Positions 51,005 to 62,315 of a stretch of 64,000 bases of DNA are shown here, in pieces. Within the stretch, counting starts at the first letter, position 1, and each line of letters starts with the position of its first letter. The stretch spans positions 868,001 through 932,000 of the forward strand of contig JAKZAN010000007.1 of assembly GCA_023053545.1 (NCBI GenBank), read 5' to 3'. The stretch is from Lepidurus packardi (lineage: Eukaryota > Arthropoda > Branchiopoda > Notostraca > Triopsidae). A model generated the notes under the pieces. It searched no databases. It was given only the letters and a program-made list of their open reading frames with translations, and was not told where the DNA came from. Position numbers and translations under genes: made by a program.

Positions 51005-54000
51005 ATGTCGGCGGAAGGGTTCTTTGCGGAATATGACAAGCGGGGAGCAGCATCGTGCAAGAAATGCAAAGTGAAGTTAAACAAGGGAGAACTTCGCTTG
51101 GGAAAGGTAAACAAATAAAAAATCTATCCATCCTCCCCACACACACAAAAATATATATAATAAGTATAATCTCGGCTCTCCATTTCATAATTTTCGCCTT
51201 TCCAAAATAGAGCGCCCCCAATCATTTTTCCGATTCGGGAGGTACTATGAAACAATGGTTTCATTCATCTTGCATATTTGAGGTCTGGAAGAAAGCTCGA
51301 GCTTCTACTCCTGTTTTACAAGCTTGTTCTGATCTTGTGGGATGGAGTGATCTCAGGATAGAAGACCAACAGCTTATAGAACTGCATTTTAAAGGTAGGT
51401 TCCCCGTTTAGTCATTCCGTTTTTCTCTTGGCGTTTTTTATATCGCCTGAGTTTGTTTCCTTGTTCTCCCTCACTTCAAAAGCCTGCATGGGCGTTTTAC
51501 GTGAAGAGAAACAAAATTGTCTTGGGAGAGAGCTGTTATAAATTATGTATGACATTGTTTGCAACTAATTTAGTGACCATTTAAAGTACAATCTAATCTG
51601 TCTTTTGTGTCTTATATCGTTCTCATTATTGTTAATTCCGTTTCAGATCTAGATCAGCAACGGTCCTCTAAAGCACCGCGGTCAGGTAATACTAAGTCAG
51701 CCGTTTGCTTCAGCCAGTAAAATTTGTTACATTTTTGGGCAGCATGTGATGAAATCCAAGAAATCGTATATCCGTTAGTTAGCAAGTTTGTTTTCTCTTA
51801 ATACAGGCAAGGCCTACGCTGTTAATAATTCAGTGGGTTTTTTCCCCCTCTCTTTTATACCGACATCTCTACGTCAAACGTTTGATTTTGTAAGCATATC
51901 GTCTGGTTTTCATGAAACTCACTCTACATTACTTTTTTCCCCGAGTAACGTCGTACCCACGCAAAAATTCGTGTCATAGATTTCGGACAAAAAATTGCCA
52001 AGGTTTTGAATTGACGCAACTTTCCATCCTCTTTTTAGGAAATAAGAAAAACAAACAAGAGTTGGTCGAAAACCCGCGTGGGAGTAATGATGCCACAACT
52101 TTGTCAGCGGTTCGGATGAAAGGCACATCGGATACTAATAAGAAAGATTCTGACCACCCCGACAACTCTTTTCGACAATTTCGGAAATTAGTTAATAGTA
52201 TCGCCAGCGTAAGCGGTCATATTGATAAGGCAAATATTGTACAGGAATTTTTCTCCAAAGGATCTTCAGGTGAAAGTTAATTTCTCGGGAAGAAGCTTAT
52301 GCAAAGACACGTTTTGTCTTAGGTGCAGGAAAGTTCGTTGGAGACGTAATGTTATGGCTTCGCTTTCTTTTACCCGGTGTTATCAAGCGAATCTATAATC
52401 TCCAGACTAAGCAGCTTTTGAAGTTATTTAGTCAGGTAAGGGAAGTTTGAATAAATAAAAGTTTCAAGCGCGTGACCTTTTATGTGTATAGATTTTTAAA
52501 ACTGACCATGATGACATGGTAGAGGATTCGCATCAAGGAGATGTGGCTGCTACAGTTAGTCGATTTTTCTCGTCCCCTTTATCCCGGCTAAAACCTTGTA
52601 CCAAGAGCTGCTTGACTCTCAAGAAAGTCGATGATTTGTTGGAGGAGTTGAGTGGAGTTACAACTGAAGAGGATCAGCTAAAGGTTTTGGAAAAAATAAG
52701 CAAGCAGTAAGTATAGTAATAGTGAAATAAGAAATAAAAAGACGAGCTGTGCTGCATGTTGGCGTTTTTTTTTTACCTTACTTTTATCTCTCCCATTAGA
52801 TGCACTGTTAATGATTTGGAAATTGTGATAAGGCTCATTAAGCATGATTTAAGAATGGGAGCTGGAGCCAAACCAATGTAAGTTTATGTTAGGTAGCTCT
52901 TTTTAGTCAAAACAAACTAATTAGAATTCCACTTCAGTCTGACTGGATTTCATCCCAACGCCTACTCTGCCTTCCAGTCAACACGTGACTTGAGTGTGGT
53001 CGTATCGCGCTTTATGCCGCTTGCGATTGGGAATACAGCTGGAGCTTTATCCACTGCTTCTACTTCATCTTCTCCTGCCACGTTTGGGATCCGGGTTATG
53101 ACACCAGTTTTGCCCATGTTGGTAAGCTTAAATCATAAGTATGAACGTAAAAACTCATCGATGATCTTCTTTTATCGTAGGCTGCGCCTTGTCGACAGCT
53201 AGGCAAGGTTCTGGCTTCGCATCCAGAAGGAATCTATGCAGAAATTAAATACGACGGAGAGAGAGTCCAAGTCCACGTTCATGATGGCAAATTTGAATTC
53301 TACTCACGCAGTTTGAAGCCCGTTTTAACCCACAAAGTATGTTCACCTAATAAGCTGATGCACAAATTTTCGGTATTTTAATATGCGCTTATGATTCGCT
53401 AGGTTTCTCATGTGGTACAGTACTTGCCTCAGGCTTTTCCTACAGGCAACGCACTTGTTTTGGATTGTGAAGTACTGCTGGTGGATACAAATACTGGTCA
53501 ACCTTTACCGTTTGGAACGTTGGGTGTACATAAGGTAGCAGAATTTTTATTTCTAATATAAAGCCTTGGTTCGAATTCCTAATTCCGGTACTTGCCTTGC
53601 AGAAAAATGCTTTCAAAGATGCTTCGGTGTGTCTTTTTGTCTTTGACTGCCTGCACTTCAACGGACAAGATATTACAAAGAAGTAAGTTTCGTTTAGCGG
53701 GAAATAGGTTATTTCCAACAATTTTTGTGTGGATTTTTTCATAGAAGTCTGAAAGAGAGGCGTCGAATTCTGGAGCAAAATATGGAACCAATCACTCACC
53801 GCATTTTGTTATCCGACCTGACTTTGGTTGAGGTACAGAACATTCCTTTTTCCCCTTTTTTGCACGAGTCTTAAGTACCTTTTGTGTGTGAAAGGATTTG
53901 AAGGTTTTGCGGCGTTTGACCATGAAAACTTTGTCAGAAGGTTTGGAAGGCTTGGTTTTGAAAGATCCGGTTGGTCAGTATCAGCCAGGCAAACGTGGCT

Positions 54001-55423
54001 GGTTCAAAGTTAAACGTGATTACCTGGATGAAGGAGCAATGGCAGACAGTGCCGATCTAGTCGTACTGGGAGCTTGGTATGGTACGGGCGCCAAAGGTAC
54101 GTAGAAATATGTCACCGTTTAACAATGAGTGAACAAAGTACGAGTAGTTTAAGCGAGCATGAGCGAGATTGCTGTTAATATTTGTAGGTGGCCTTTTATC
54201 AATTTTTTTAATGGGCTGCTATGACGAAAAGGATGGTCAGTGGCGGACAGTTACAAAAGTGCATTCCGGGCATGATGATGCAACGGTCAACCGCTTACAG
54301 GTCCCTGGTACCAATGCAACAAATCTGAGGAACTTTTTTAAGAACTTTTTTTTTAGGGAGAACTGGAAATGATAAAAATTGTGGATGGAAATGTGCCTTC
54401 TTGGTTAAAGTGCCACCGAACCATGATTCCACATGTAATAGCTAGAAATCCAAAGGTAACTTGCTACATTTATTGCATCAACTTGGAAGTTATAACTTAG
54501 TTTTTAAAATTGTTATATTTTTTTAAGAACTCCCCTGTTTGGGAAATTATGGGAGCTGAATTTACGCAGCATGAAGTGCATACAGCCAATGGAATTTCGA
54601 TTCGTTTTCCTCGTGTTGCCCGTATTCGGGATGACAAATCATGGAAAGAAGCAACCTCCGTCCAGGAACTCATTGTAAGTAAACCTATCCCACCCAATGT
54701 TGAGAACCCATAACCACCGAAAACCAAACCAGAAAGCGTGTAATTTTTCTTTTCATTTATAGAAATTGTACAAAAAGTCTCAAGAAAAGACAGATTTGTT
54801 ACTAGATGAAATCCCCCCCAAAAAGTGCAAACGCGAATTGCCTAACAATCTTGTCGATGTACCCACGTTTGAGAAAACGAAATACGTGAGTTATGACTTG
54901 GTTTGTATTACCAGTGGAATTTTTAACATGCAATTTTTTGCGTATATCTTCTAACATGAAATTCTTTTTAACATGAAAAAATATTTCGGTCCCCACATTG
55001 TCAGGTTAAGCGATTTCCACTGTATTTGTTAAACTTACGAAGAACTATTTGATATATTATTTTCCATGAGATTTCTTGCTTCTAATCGCCGTTCTTTTCT
55101 TTTCACAGGCGCTACCCGCTCTTTTCACAGGTTTGAATTTCTATCTCGGCTGTGAATCCGGAAATGAGAAAAATGACATCTCGGAGCTGCGTCGTTATAT
55201 CAGAGCATATGACGGCGATGTATCTTATGCTTTCAATTCATCTGTGGATTATATAATTTCGCCTAACTTTTCGGGGAAAGGTTCTAGTAGACTTACGGAA
55301 AGTTTACCTAGGAATAATCGACAGGAGATGAAGAGCAAACAACGTTTACAGGTGGCTTGGATCTGGGACTGCATTACTTCTTCTACTCGCCTTAGCACCG
55401 ATAATTACGTGGTCTTGGCTTAA
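51005..55423 (+). CDS. LIG3: DNA ligase III (PARP-type zinc finger, ATP-dependent ligase core, BRCT)
   Basis: Eighteen exons sum to 866 residues with closed phases (first 51005-51106, last 55109-55423). The N-terminal PARP-like zinc finger reads AEYDKRGAASCKKCKVKL and KQWFHSSCIF, which senses DNA nicks. The DNA-binding domain follows (about residues 170-370; FRQFRKLVNSIAS, AFQSTRDLSVVV). The nucleotidyltransferase core has motif I IYAEIKYDGERVQV with catalytic Lys near residue 405, then FYSRSLKPVL, LVLDCEVLLVD, VFDCLHFNG, EGLEGLVLKDP and RGWFKVKRDY. The OB-fold block contains KCHRTMIPHVI and WEIMGAEFT. The C-terminus is a BRCT domain (TGLNFYLG to VAWIWDCITSS), the partner site for XRCC1. The enzyme seals nicks in base excision and single-strand break repair and, in vertebrates, in mitochondria. 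An in-frame TAA two codons before the ATG rules out a continuous mitochondrial leader in this exon. Confidence 0.96.
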
Positions 55424-56515
55424 AAGAACCGTTTTTATGATGAAAACAACCCAATCAGTATAAGTATAATAAGAGACTGGCGTTTTCATAACCACGTAAG
55501 TTCTAATTGTTTCTTTAGAATGGTAAATCGGGTTTCTGGCGTATTTGCCCATTAGAGTCGTTTCTGACGTATTTAATAAACTCCAAATTTCGCCGATATC
55601 TAAGATCAGCTTCTATACGTACATTTCGTTTGTTACGTAGGATTGTAATTGGTTTGAAAACGGGGCCGTTAATACTAAAAGGAAGAAGTCAAGCATTCTA
55701 TTTAAAATGTCAACGCTATGCTATCACTGGCAAAGTAGCTCAGGGCAATTTTTGCATATCGATTGATCTGGGTTTAATTGTTTGACCTTCAAACGCAAGT
55801 GAGGGCCCAGGTGGTCCATTCCAGCGATCAATCACCTTTTCTCATTTATGTACAGCTCGTGCAATTCTTTTTCTTTTTGTATATATTAAAGAGTTTTAGC
55901 GCGAGCTTTGCCTGTAATAGGTAGATAGCGGAGTAATAAGTTTGTCCCGTGTTCTCCAGGGAAGGCAATTCATCTTACGACGTCATAAGATACCCTCTCT
56001 TCCGTCCCCACAACTCGCAGCTGTGCTAGATTCGCACCCAGCTTTTTTGTTGTAAATCTGTCAGGCCCATGTGTCTCCAATTCTACGAATCCAACTTTTA
56101 CAGGTTATGCGGCAAAGTTTCGACGTGACCCCAGTTAATAAGTTACGTCAAATGTCTGTAAGTATATTATGTTGCTTTCATTAATGAAATTTGCAGCCAC
56201 TGTGGCCAAGTTCACTATAGGCCTTTGTATCAAGTTTCGACTTTAAAAAATCGTTCATTTTTCTTCAACGCCCTGAAATCTTACGCTGTTGCTATTTCTA
56301 AACTTTTGAGTCAGTAGATTTAAAGATTCAAATCTTTATTTGCCTTATTTAATCTCGCATTTGAGATTAGCTTTGAAACATATACAAGAAGAAGGAGAAT
56401 GGATGCATTTGGAAGGGCGTGAATCCGAAATTCAGATGTTAGTTTACAGTTGTAGAAGGGAGTGTCAAAGTTGATCATGGTGATCAAGAGTTCTTTTCCC
56501 CAAAGATATGTACTG
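55424..56515. other. Intergenic between convergent LIG3 and AstC
   Basis: Holds the 3' ends of both genes. The 16-mer AGTTCACTATAGGCCT, also present at 57709-57724, occurs at 56208-56223. No gene recognised. Confidence 0.45.
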
Positions 56516-56916
56516 TTACTTTCCGAAGCATGTAACAGCGTTAAAAGCACAGTGTTTCCAGTAAGACCGCTTTTGTTGAAGATCGTGTGAGTCAGTGTTG
56601 CTATTAAGTCGTTCTATAATCTGCTTGGCGAATAGATAATTGAGAAGCGCCGTTTCAACACCACCGTCCATAGTACGAACAGCAGTCTGTGGGGACCAAA
56701 GAGAAGGGATTTATAAATCACATATAGGGACTTCCAAAGGCATGAATTTGGCTACGTATGAAAGGTGTCATGTATAATTGTCTTGCAACTTACCTCAACG
56801 TCTTGAATGATAGCCGACTCACCGGCTGGATTAATGCTTTTAGCTTGGGCCAGAATCTGAATGCTGCAGAGCAGGGAAGCCACTACAAGATATTTCGCTG
56901 ATTGCGGTACTGCCAT
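56516..56916 (-). CDS. AstC: Allatostatin C precursor
   Basis: Two exons, 56916-56794 and 56686-56516, encode 97 residues in closed phase. Residues 1-25 are a signal peptide ([17 protein letters not shown]). The spacer contains the conserved helix [15 protein letters not shown]. After QQKR the precursor ends in [16 protein letters not shown] and stop, giving a cyclic peptide with one disulfide and an amidated Phe after removal of Lys and use of Gly as amide donor. The widespread arthropod form is SYWKQCAFNAVSCF-amide; this copy has His for Gln and Thr for Ser. Allatostatin C peptides act on somatostatin-like receptors and are inhibitory neuropeptides and myomodulators. The AstCC gene lies 1.3 kb upstream in the same orientation. 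Confidence 0.95.
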
Positions 56917-57396
56917 TTTATATATATACTGTTGTGCGAAATTCCAAGGGAACACGAACGTCTGAGCGATGCGGCAGATCTTGTTTAAGCCAGGAAGAAG
57001 GTGATGCTGCTTATATAGGCAAGTGCGAGCATGAAGCGAAGCTTTATGACTTGAACTGAAGGAGTCCTGCGTTGTGCCGATATTCAAGGGTTTCGTTGTG
57101 CGTTTGCCTGAATGCAAGTCCTCCTGCCAAACACTTGCGACAATCTCTTGCTTGCCAACTGACAGGGATGGGAAGAAGGGAGAAAAATCTTACAGTGTTG
57201 AGGGTTATGAAGTCGCAATATTATTCAAATGTCAAAAGAGTTATTGGAATAGGCTTGGCCTCCTTTTTTAGGCATTTCCGACATTTTGCATACAGTCTGA
57301 AACGCTGTTAATAACAAAAAGGAAACAGTCTTTCGATAATAGGCTTAGGAAACGTCGATGTTAAACGACATGACGGCGAGAAAAACCACTTTATTG

Positions 57397-57586
57397 CAGG
57401 GATGTCATACTTTTTTGGTATGAGGCCAAATGAAGACATCCTTAGGGATGCAGGCAGCATGAATAGAAATTTTCTATATTATTATGCAATACTTATTTTT
57501 CGTATTTAATATATTTTTTTATTGACTAGTAGTCGATAAAGGGCCGCAAAAAATGGTACAATAGGGCGGCGGGTTGGACACTACAA
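57397..57586. mobile_element. hAT-like non-autonomous DNA-transposon remnant
   Basis: Starts with CAGGGATGTCATAC plus GAGGCCAAATG and ends with GGGCCGCAAAAAATGG and GGGTTGGACACTAC. These resemble the typical ends of hAT-family MITEs (CAGGGATGTC at one end, GGGCCGC and GGGTTGGACA at the other). No transposase frame and no clear 8-bp target duplication seen, so it is probably an eroded short copy. It lies between AstC and AstCC. Confidence 0.4.
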
Positions 57587-58200
57587 TACTTCTAAATATA
57601 AAATAACGTGTTAAAGTAGCATCGCTTTTAATTCTTTTTATTTATTATTCGCGTGGGAGCATGTATTAGCTCTGTACTATAGTGTCGCTTCTGATAAAAA
57701 AGCCCTGAAGTTCACTATAGGCCTGGATCAACAAGATAGATTCGGTGCTGATTAATTTACCGGATCGATTAGCGTAGGCTCAGCTTGAGCTGTTGAACTG
57801 GTTTGTGGTGCCTAGTAACTGGATACCTCGCGATGCCCTTGTCGGAACCGTTTGCGTTGTTAATCTGTAACAGGAAGGTAAATTGTATCGCAGCATGAAT
57901 CGCTGTAGCGAGGGGCTCATGTTGCAAAAAAAGGGAAAAAAATTCAATTGTATTCGTTGTTGATCTGCTGAACTTTTGATTTTCACAGGTGGGAACCGTT
58001 AAATACGTGCTGGTACCGTCATCTCTTTTCGTCTTCTTGTTATTGTGAAACAAGTATTGTGACTTTTTTTTTACAAAATGGCATACGTCAAGTTATTTCA
58101 GACTCGGTCGTTTATTTCTCGTAATTGTTACAGGATTCTTATAGGTAATAATCTGATTGCTGCTTTCCGTAGGGTACAGTAGATAAATAAAGTTGATACT

Positions 58201-59062
58201 TTAGAAGCACGAGACGGCATTAAAATAACAGCGCCAAAAAACTCGTCCCGTTTTTGTGTTTGGTACTTGCCCTCGTCGCTCCAAACCTGACTGTAAAGAC
58301 AAACAGATAAAGATTATGAATCTGAAAGAAAGACACGGAGTTAGTTCCATAGTCCCAATCCTTTAGGCGGATAAAGGTATTTCGAAATAATGATGTAACC
58401 AAATTAGAGGAGCCGACATTTTACTAGGTTGTTAAGGTACGTTTTAATGATACATGGAAACCAACGGTTTGATTTCCCTTTTCCTCGTAATATTGGACGT
58501 ACCCTATATGACGTAAATGGTTTCTATTTCTTAACAAATTTATGGGAAAAGATTAAAGAAAGCTGAGGCTGTTATGATCAATTTATGCTGCTTATATAGT
58601 CACCTTCATCTAAGCTCAAGACGTCATGTTTGTTTTACCTTGCGTGAAAGGTATCTCGAATAGCTGACACAAGTTAGTCCTGGCCTTCTGATCAGGTATA
58701 ACGCCCATAATAAGGAAAGGATAAAATTACTCGTCTTGATGATGAAACCCTTCCAGAAGGTGCTTCTGGCACGTGCAGGTTAGATTGATGATTCGCTGCT
58801 GTGTTCAAATCTGGGTCTTCTGCGGAGATGGCTTTCCGAAAAGCTGCCATCAACCTGTCCAGGAAAACTGCAGCTTTTTTATCTGGAACCTGACAGTAAA
58901 GTTAGTTTTCGCAACCCATCCTGTTATGACTGCATCCAGTATAGAAAACAAACCTACCGGAAATGTTTCCGAATCGTCTTCGGGTCGTTGCCGAGGAAAT
59001 GTCCATGCCAACGTCACCAGGGAAAAGCAAATGACCAGGATCAAAAAGGTAATTCGAATCAT
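58201..59062 (-). CDS. AstCC: Allatostatin CC precursor
   Basis: Three exons, 59062-58958, 58889-58731 and 58290-58201, all phase 0, encode 117 residues. Residues 1-20 are a signal peptide (ITFLILVICFSLVTLAW). The middle exon has the spacer helix AAVFLDRLMAAFRKAIS that parallels the AstC spacer. The last exon has an ERR cleavage site and ends GRVFWRCYFNAVSCF directly at the stop. The missing C-terminal Gly means a free acid end, typical of the AstCC paralogue, against the amidated AstC. The two cysteines form the ring CYFNAVSC. AstC and AstCC are a tandem pair in many arthropods, and this arrangement is preserved here with the AstCC gene upstream. Splice acceptor of exon 2 was chosen because only it keeps the spacer helix in frame. 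Confidence 0.92.
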
Positions 59063-60583
59063 GTTATGGAGTCTATAAAGTCCAGTGAAAAAGTGTGACA
59101 TTAATACTTCGTTGGCGTCTCTCAGGGTTTTCTAAATAAGAGTGTAGGAATTTAAGCTTTCTTATTAACTTTGGTGAATGAAACGGTAAACGCAAAGATG
59201 TTATTACAGTTATCGGAAATTCAGGTATTGAATAGGAGCAAGACTGCCTTAGTAATTACCATTTTTTTGGCTTTTGAAGCAAGTTTCAATATATTTTTTT
59301 CGAACCACTTACCTTATATAAAATGTCCTCAAAGTGAGCGAGAAAGCTGGCTAAACTACACCGTATAGCTGGCTTGCTGAGTTTCAAGGAACTGCGGTAG
59401 GTCTTTTACACCAACCTGGACATAACTAATTGTCCCAGGTTGCACTGTTCTCAGGTGATTTAATAGCTGTAGATCTTGCGGAGGAGGAGGGACAGCATAT
59501 GCGGACAGACTGAAGTGAAGCGAACAATCCGTCCTGGTACTCCCGCTCATTGGCTGCACTTGACGCCCATATACGGGGTATATACCTTGCTGCGCGCCAT
59601 CCAAAAAGCTACTACCTAACTGACAACCCGCTGCTATTCGACTCACGACCAAAGTTCTTGCTACCACTCCATTCGCTATTTCTTTCCGTTGCTATTTTTC
59701 ACATCTTGTTGAATGAATGAAGGAAGGTAAAGAAATGAGCAGTGTTTTTTTAGAATGTAACTGGTGAAGTCGTTCATAGTTTATGCTTATTTTCAAGAGG
59801 AACATCTTTCTAAGCTGACCGTGAGTTGGGGACCCAGGTCACTTACATTACTATTCCAGACACACGAGTCGCAAAGAAATTTCTGTAAGATCAGCTTCCG
59901 TGTCAAGATTATTGCACTTTATTTCCCTACCGTTCTCGCAAAGATCATGAAGAATTATTTATTAGTCCAAGTTGAGGGAACTTTCTGAGAAGAGACATTG
60001 AAAAAGAGCCCCAGCAAAGCAACCAAGACTCCGTGGTAGATAAGCCGTGTTCAATCCCGTCGACAGCTCTTGACTTGTTCGTCTCCCAGGCTAGCAGATA
60101 AGTTGGCGAGTGAAAGAAGCATCATGCGAGGGACACTGCAAGACAGAAATCCATATGGCTTTTCTATTGCGTGAGGCAGGATAAATTGGAAAAGGGCAAA
60201 CATTTTTCCAAATAAGGTCTATTTATAGCAAAGACACTGAAGAATCTAGCTTGTTAGTCACCATTATCAGAACTAGAACAACCTATGCATCTATTGCAGT
60301 ATAGCGCACCTACGTAATGCCAAGGCAATCAAAGCTTGTATTCAATTCACTTTCAAAATTGGATGCCGTTTAATATTAAGAAAATGGATAATAATAAGGG
60401 AAACAAGCTCAATCCCATGGATTAAATGTAAATTTAATTGTTTAATTTCCATTTTACCTTGAAGCAACACACATGCAAAAGATTCTAGTATTTTGCTGTA
60501 ACTTGACGGGCTTTTAAATATGCATTCTCATGAATTTTTGGTCTCCTGGCAAACAAAACGAAATACACAAAATACGTACAATA
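59063..60583. other. Intergenic upstream of AstCC
   Basis: AstCC promoter side. Open frames are short, lack motifs and overlap on both strands. No gene or RNA recognised. Confidence 0.45.
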
Positions 60584-60799
60584 CAGTGGGTGATTGGTTA
60601 ACGAACATAATCCGTTCCAAAAAGATGTTCGTTAACCGAATTGTTCGCTAACCGATCATCGATTTACCATACACTTTAATGCTTCGAATGTGTACGCAAA
60701 AGTACTTGGGTTTGTTTGTGAGGTGTTCGGTATCCGATCATAAAAATACGCAAAAAGTGTTCGTTATCCGATCTGTTCGTTAACGGATCACCGACTCTG
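60584..60799. mobile_element. 216-bp MITE-like element with terminal inverted repeats
   Basis: The left end begins CAGTGGGTGATTGGTTAACG and the right end, reverse-complemented, begins CAGAGTCGGTGATCCGTTAA, giving imperfect inverted repeats of about 24 bp that both run into TTAACGAAC. Internal sequence repeats variants of GTTCGTTAACCGA and GTTCGTTATCCGA in both directions. There is no coding frame. The ends resemble Tc1/mariner or pogo-type MITEs; a TA target duplication is not clearly preserved. Confidence 0.6.
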
Positions 60800-61508
60800 C
60801 TACCTTACATAGTAAAGAAACCCACTCTGGGATTTCCTTAGGAAGTTGTTGCTCCCAAAGCTATGGCATTCATAATTATACTGGCATGCGAAAAGCAGAT
60901 GCGTGTTTAAACTTAATTTATCAGATTTTGTTTAAAAAATGTGTAAGGTAGTCGCCAGAGGGCATAAATCCCGTGTAAGATTACACTACGACCAGTGTGC
61001 TACTTTCTCGACTTTAGTTTTGAATTGCTTGACTTGGAGCAGTAGGCGTTGTTAAACTATTTTTTTCTTAAAAATATCCGATTAGGAAATTACCGATTTC
61101 CTGAGCTTTTGGTAGCTCAGCTTGTGAATGAATGTTCAAGTGAGACTGTTGGGGTAAGCACCAATATATACTGTGGAGTTCAGGTGGCATTCCAGTGTTT
61201 TCTAAGTGATAATTGCAGGTGTAATACGTTTCAAGGGTGGGTGAATCAAAGCCCGGATAACGAATATAGCAAGCCTTTTCGTCGTACGTAAAGGTAGAAC
61301 GTGACTATTAATTGAAACACCCCCATCTCCGCAGCAGCCCCATTTAAAAAAAAGGCCTTTGCGTCTCGCATATCAACAACGTTGTTCAAACCCATATGGC
61401 CGTTCAATAACTCATTGCCTTCCCCCGTCGTGGTTGCGTTTTTGTATGAACTTCCCTCTCTTCGGTCCCTGTGCCCGTTCGCCAAGTCTTCAATATGGGT
61501 CAAGGTGT

Positions 61509-62315
61509 CTACGGAACGCCGTTTGGACCAAAATTCGAGTTAAAACTGGAAGCGATCTAAAACCCGCGGGTAACAAATTGAATTGGTGGGGTATTTTTTT
61601 TATTTAAAGGGCGTTTATTTTTTATGGAACTGAGGAAAGGTCAATAAAAACGCGTTTATATAAAAAATAATGGTACCTTTGGGAGTTTGAGACATGAGTA
61701 TCATGCATACCTGAATGGTAATCAAATAAACAAAAAGACAACATTGACCTATAGATGAAAGTAATTCCCACACACTCATGATTAGAGTCGTCTCCAGCGT
61801 AACCGACAATGTCCTCAAACCTTGAAACCATTTCTTTCATTACACATCACATTGTAATTTCAACAGCAGCAACGTGTTCAATGCCAAGCGCGTTCATCTG
61901 GTCAGACGTACGCGCTGGAATATATTCTGGGATGACTAAGCAAATGAGATTGATAATGGAGGATTCTCTTTCAAGTGTATTACTTAATAAGGACGGTAAT
62001 AAGACAAACCAGCTTCGCTCCGTCAATGAAGTTCAAACACAACAAGATTTTGCAAAAATTGTCTCGTTGATGTTAGGAAACAAAATAATACCTAACATAT
62101 TATTACTAACATGTTACTGGACACTAACATATCGATATCTAACGGCAAAGGCACTGCTTTTGACGTCATTACGACGTTACAGCCCTAACGGAACTCCCAG
62201 TTTTACACTTTTGTTCCATACGTTTTAGGTTTAGCGTCTCACGGCACGCGTTACCCGCGGGTTTTAGACCGCTCCCCGTTTTAACTCGAATTTTGTCCCA
62301 AACGACGTTCCGTAG
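61509..62315. mobile_element. 807-bp element with 66-bp terminal inverted repeats, unclassified
   Basis: 61509-61574 and 62250-62315 are inverted copies matching at about 90% of positions, beginning CTACGGAACG and ending CCCGCGGGTAAC inward. The central 675 bp has no convincing protein frame, although a 139-codon open frame (61809-62228) lies mostly inside it. The flanks share AAGGTGT on the left and TAGGTGT on the right, a possible 6-7 bp target duplication. It looks like a non-autonomous DNA transposon of undetermined superfamily and is fairly young by arm identity. Confidence 0.7.

Noticed and set aside
58740-58880. Alternative AstCC exon 2 starting at GTTGATGG and ending in an early stop
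   Set aside because: It loses the spacer helix and the terminal CYFNAVSC peptide; the acceptor before VPDKKAAVF keeps all phases.
59356-59667. 103-codon minus-strand open frame upstream of AstCC, considered as an extra AstCC exon
   Set aside because: The AstCC model is complete with its own signal peptide in exon 1; this frame lacks a donor in a fitting phase.
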